Assembly: GCA_021323255.1 (NCBI GenBank)
Contig: JAJTCL010000223.1
Span: 1 to 7,625, forward strand
DNA length: 7,625 bases
From: Propionibacteriaceae bacterium
Lineage (GTDB): Bacteria > Actinomycetota > Actinomycetes > Propionibacteriales > Propionibacteriaceae
Direction of reading: 5' to 3'
The position numbers and the translations under genes were made by a program. The notes under the pieces were generated by a model, which did not search any database, was not told the DNA's origin, and saw nothing but the letters and a program-made list of their open reading frames with translations. Each line of letters begins with the position of its first letter. The stretch's first letter is position 1. Positions 5,917 through 7,625 of this stretch are shown in pieces.

Positions 5917-7625
5917 ATGACCAATCAGGCAGTTACCGAGCTGATCATGCGCTCGAACCGACTCGGAGCCGACCCCAAGAACACCAACTACGCCGGAGGC
6001 AACACCTCAGCCAAAGGCACTGAGACTGATCCGGTGACCGGTGAGCCGGTCGAGCTGGTCTGGGTGAAGGGTTCCGGCGGCGACCTTGGGACCTTGAAGG
6101 AGTCCGGACTTGCGGTGCTGCGGCTGGATCGGATGCGGCAGCTGGTGAACGTCTACCCCGGAGTCGAGCGCGAAGACGAAATGGTGGCGGCGTTCGACTA
6201 CTGCTTGCACGGCAAGGGAGGGGCGGCGCCGTCCATCGATACCGCAATGCACGGGCTGGTGGATGCGCCGCACGTTGATCACCTCCATCCCGACTCCGGC
6301 ATTGCGATTGCCACAGCGGTCGACGGTGAAGAGCTGACGGCCAAGATCTTCGGCGACAGGGTGGTGTGGGTACCGTGGCGCCGTCCTGGCTTCCAGCTCG
6401 GCTTGGACATTGCCAAAATCAAGGCCGACAACCCACAGGCGATCGGATGCGTTCTTGGCGGCCACGGCATCACCGCCTGGGGCAGTACCTCTGAGGAGTC
6501 CGAGGCCAACTCGCTGGAGATCATCAACACAGCCGAGGCCTACATCGCTGAGCATTCCAAGCCGGAGCCGTTCGGCCATGCGCTTGACGGATACGGCGCG
6601 CTGCCGGACGATCAGCGCCACGCAAAGGCTGCCGCACTCGCTCCGACGCTGCGGTCAATCGCGTCATTCGACAGGCCGATGGTGGGCCACTTCACCGATG
6701 ACCAACGAGTGCTGGAGTTTCTCTCCGGCAGCGAGCATCCCCGGCTTGCCGAACTCGGCACCAGTTGCCCCGACCACTTCCTGCGGACGAAGGTCAAGCC
6801 ACTCGTACTTGATCTTCCGGCGGACGCCACGGTCGAAGATTCCATCGCTCGGCTCGGGGAGCTTCACGAGGCGTACCGCGCTGATTACCAGGCCTACTAC
6901 GAGAGACACGCGACACCGGACGCACCACCGATCCGGGGTGCAGATCCGCTGATCATTCTGGTCCCGGGAGTCGGCATGTTCTCGTACGGGAAAGACAAGC
7001 AGACCGCCCGGGTGGCCGGCGAGTTCTATCTCAACGCGATCAACGTGATGCGTGGTGCGGAAGGGCTGTCCACCTATCAACCGATCGACGAATCTGAGAA
7101 GTTCAAGATCGAATACTGGGCGCTGGAGGAAGCGAAGCTGCAGCGGATGCCCAAGCCCAAACCACTCGCCACGCGCATCGCGCTGGTGACCGGTGCCGCG
7201 TCAGGAATCGGCAAGGCGATCGCGGTCCGGCTGGCGGCCGAAGGCGCCTGTGTGGTGATCGCCGATCTTGATGCAGGAAAAGCTCAAGCCGCGGCGGAGG
7301 AGATCGCCCGCGCCGGAGGCGCAATCGGACAGAGCAGTGATATTGCTGTCGGCTTGGCGGCCGATGTCACGGACGAAGCGGCCGTACAGGCGGCGGTTGA
7401 TGCCACGCTGCTCGCGTTCGGCGGCATCGACATTGTGATCAACAACGCCGGACTGTCGCTGTCCAAGTCATTAATGGACACCACCGTCGCTGACTGGGAT
7501 CTGCAACACAACGTGATGGCGAAGGGCTCCTTCCTGGTGTCCCGGGCGGCAGCGAAGGCCTTGATCGAACAAAAGCTCGGCGGTGACATCGTCTACATCT
7601 CGAGCAAGAACTCCCTCTTCGCCGG
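5917..7625 (+). CDS. rhaD: Bifunctional rhamnulose-1-phosphate aldolase / short-chain dehydrogenase (RhaD/RhaEW type), 3' end cut by window edge
   Basis: Fused cytoplasmic enzyme of the COG3347 type. The frame is open from ATG 5917 to the window end, 569 codons; the family is usually close to 700 residues, so about 120 are missing. The N-terminal half is a class II (zinc) aldolase domain: NYAGGNTSAKG (24-34), KGSGGDLG (51-58), PSIDTAMHG (105-113), the zinc-ligand motif HVDHLHPD (His122 and His124) and the third ligand His183 in GGHG. It should cleave L-rhamnulose-1-phosphate to dihydroxyacetone phosphate and L-lactaldehyde. A linker (about 384-418) leads into a Rossmann short-chain dehydrogenase: TGAASGIG (425-432), Asp450 after strand 2 (favours NAD over NADP), NNAG (509-512) and the catalytic-serine region YISS (560-563). 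The Tyr-x-x-x-Lys pair lies beyond the window. Characterised RhaEW fusions oxidise lactaldehyde to lactate, so this is the likely second reaction. Position 2 bases after rhaI supports the substrate. The required rhamnulokinase is not in view. Confidence 0.93.
   Translation, partial: MTNQAVTELIMRSNRLGADPKNTNYAGGNTSAKGTETDPVTGEPVELVWVKGSGGDLGTLKESGLAVLRLDRMRQLVNVYPGVEREDEMVAAFDYCLHGKGGAAPSIDTAMHGLVDAPHVDHLHPDSGIAIATAVDGEELTAKIFGDRVVWVPWRRPGFQLGLDIAKIKADNPQAIGCVLGGHGITAWGSTSEESEANSLEIINTAEAYIAEHSKPEPFGHALDGYGALPDDQRHAKAAALAPTLRSIASFDRPMVGHFTDDQRVLEFLSGSEHPRLAELGTSCPDHFLRTKVKPLVLDLPADATVEDSIARLGELHEAYRADYQAYYERHATPDAPPIRGADPLIILVPGVGMFSYGKDKQTARVAGEFYLNAINVMRGAEGLSTYQPIDESEKFKIEYWALEEAKLQRMPKPKPLATRIALVTGAASGIGKAIAVRLAAEGACVVIADLDAGKAQAAAEEIARAGGAIGQSSDIAVGLAADVTDEAAVQAAVDATLLAFGGIDIVINNAGLSLSKSLMDTTVADWDLQHNVMAKGSFLVSRAAAKALIEQKLGGDIVYISSKNSLFA

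Noticed and set aside
1..7625. A new defence, mobile or otherwise undescribed system
   Set aside because: All six genes belong to known rhamnose transport and catabolism families. There are no transposase, integrase, nuclease or repeat-array signals and no unexplained long stretch.

Overview
The window is one co-directional run of six genes on the + strand that together form most of an L-rhamnose uptake and catabolism operon. The GC-rich sequence, the wobble codons ending mostly in G or C, the lipoprotein-type substrate-binding protein, the actinobacterial-looking RhaI and the fused aldolase-dehydrogenase all point to a high-GC Gram-positive (Actinomycetota). The genus cannot be fixed from this sequence. 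There are no RNA genes, CRISPR arrays, insertion sequences or phage genes, and no gene-free stretch longer than about 100 bases.

Layout: (1) 1-1494, the sugar ABC transporter ATPase RhaT, cut by the left window edge; (2) 1491-2534, permease RhaP, overlapping rhaT by 4 bases (ATGA); (3) 2527-3575, permease RhaQ, overlapping rhaP by 8 bases and carrying a frameshift near its N-terminus; (4) 3598-4647, the rhamnose-binding lipoprotein RhaS; (5) a 97-base gap with a perfect 9-bp stem-loop; (6) 4745-5914, L-rhamnose isomerase RhaI; (7) 5917 to the right edge, a class II aldolase fused to a short-chain dehydrogenase (RhaD/RhaEW type), cut by the window end.

How it works together: RhaS on the outer face of the membrane would capture L-rhamnose and pass it to the RhaP-RhaQ pore, driven by the two nucleotide-binding domains of RhaT. 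RhaI converts L-rhamnose to L-rhamnulose. A rhamnulokinase, not in this window, must make L-rhamnulose-1-phosphate. The fusion enzyme then splits this into dihydroxyacetone phosphate and L-lactaldehyde, and its dehydrogenase half most likely oxidises lactaldehyde to lactate. A mutarotase and a regulator are also absent and probably lie outside the window.

I found no new system here. The most notable point is the lesion in rhaQ: its native start, Shine-Dalgarno and first 36 codons are preserved, but a TAG stop and a frame change fall just before the first membrane segment, which also looks shortened. Lesser points are an aspartate in RhaI where the Pseudomonas enzyme has a metal-binding histidine, and the stem-loop between the transporter and enzyme genes.
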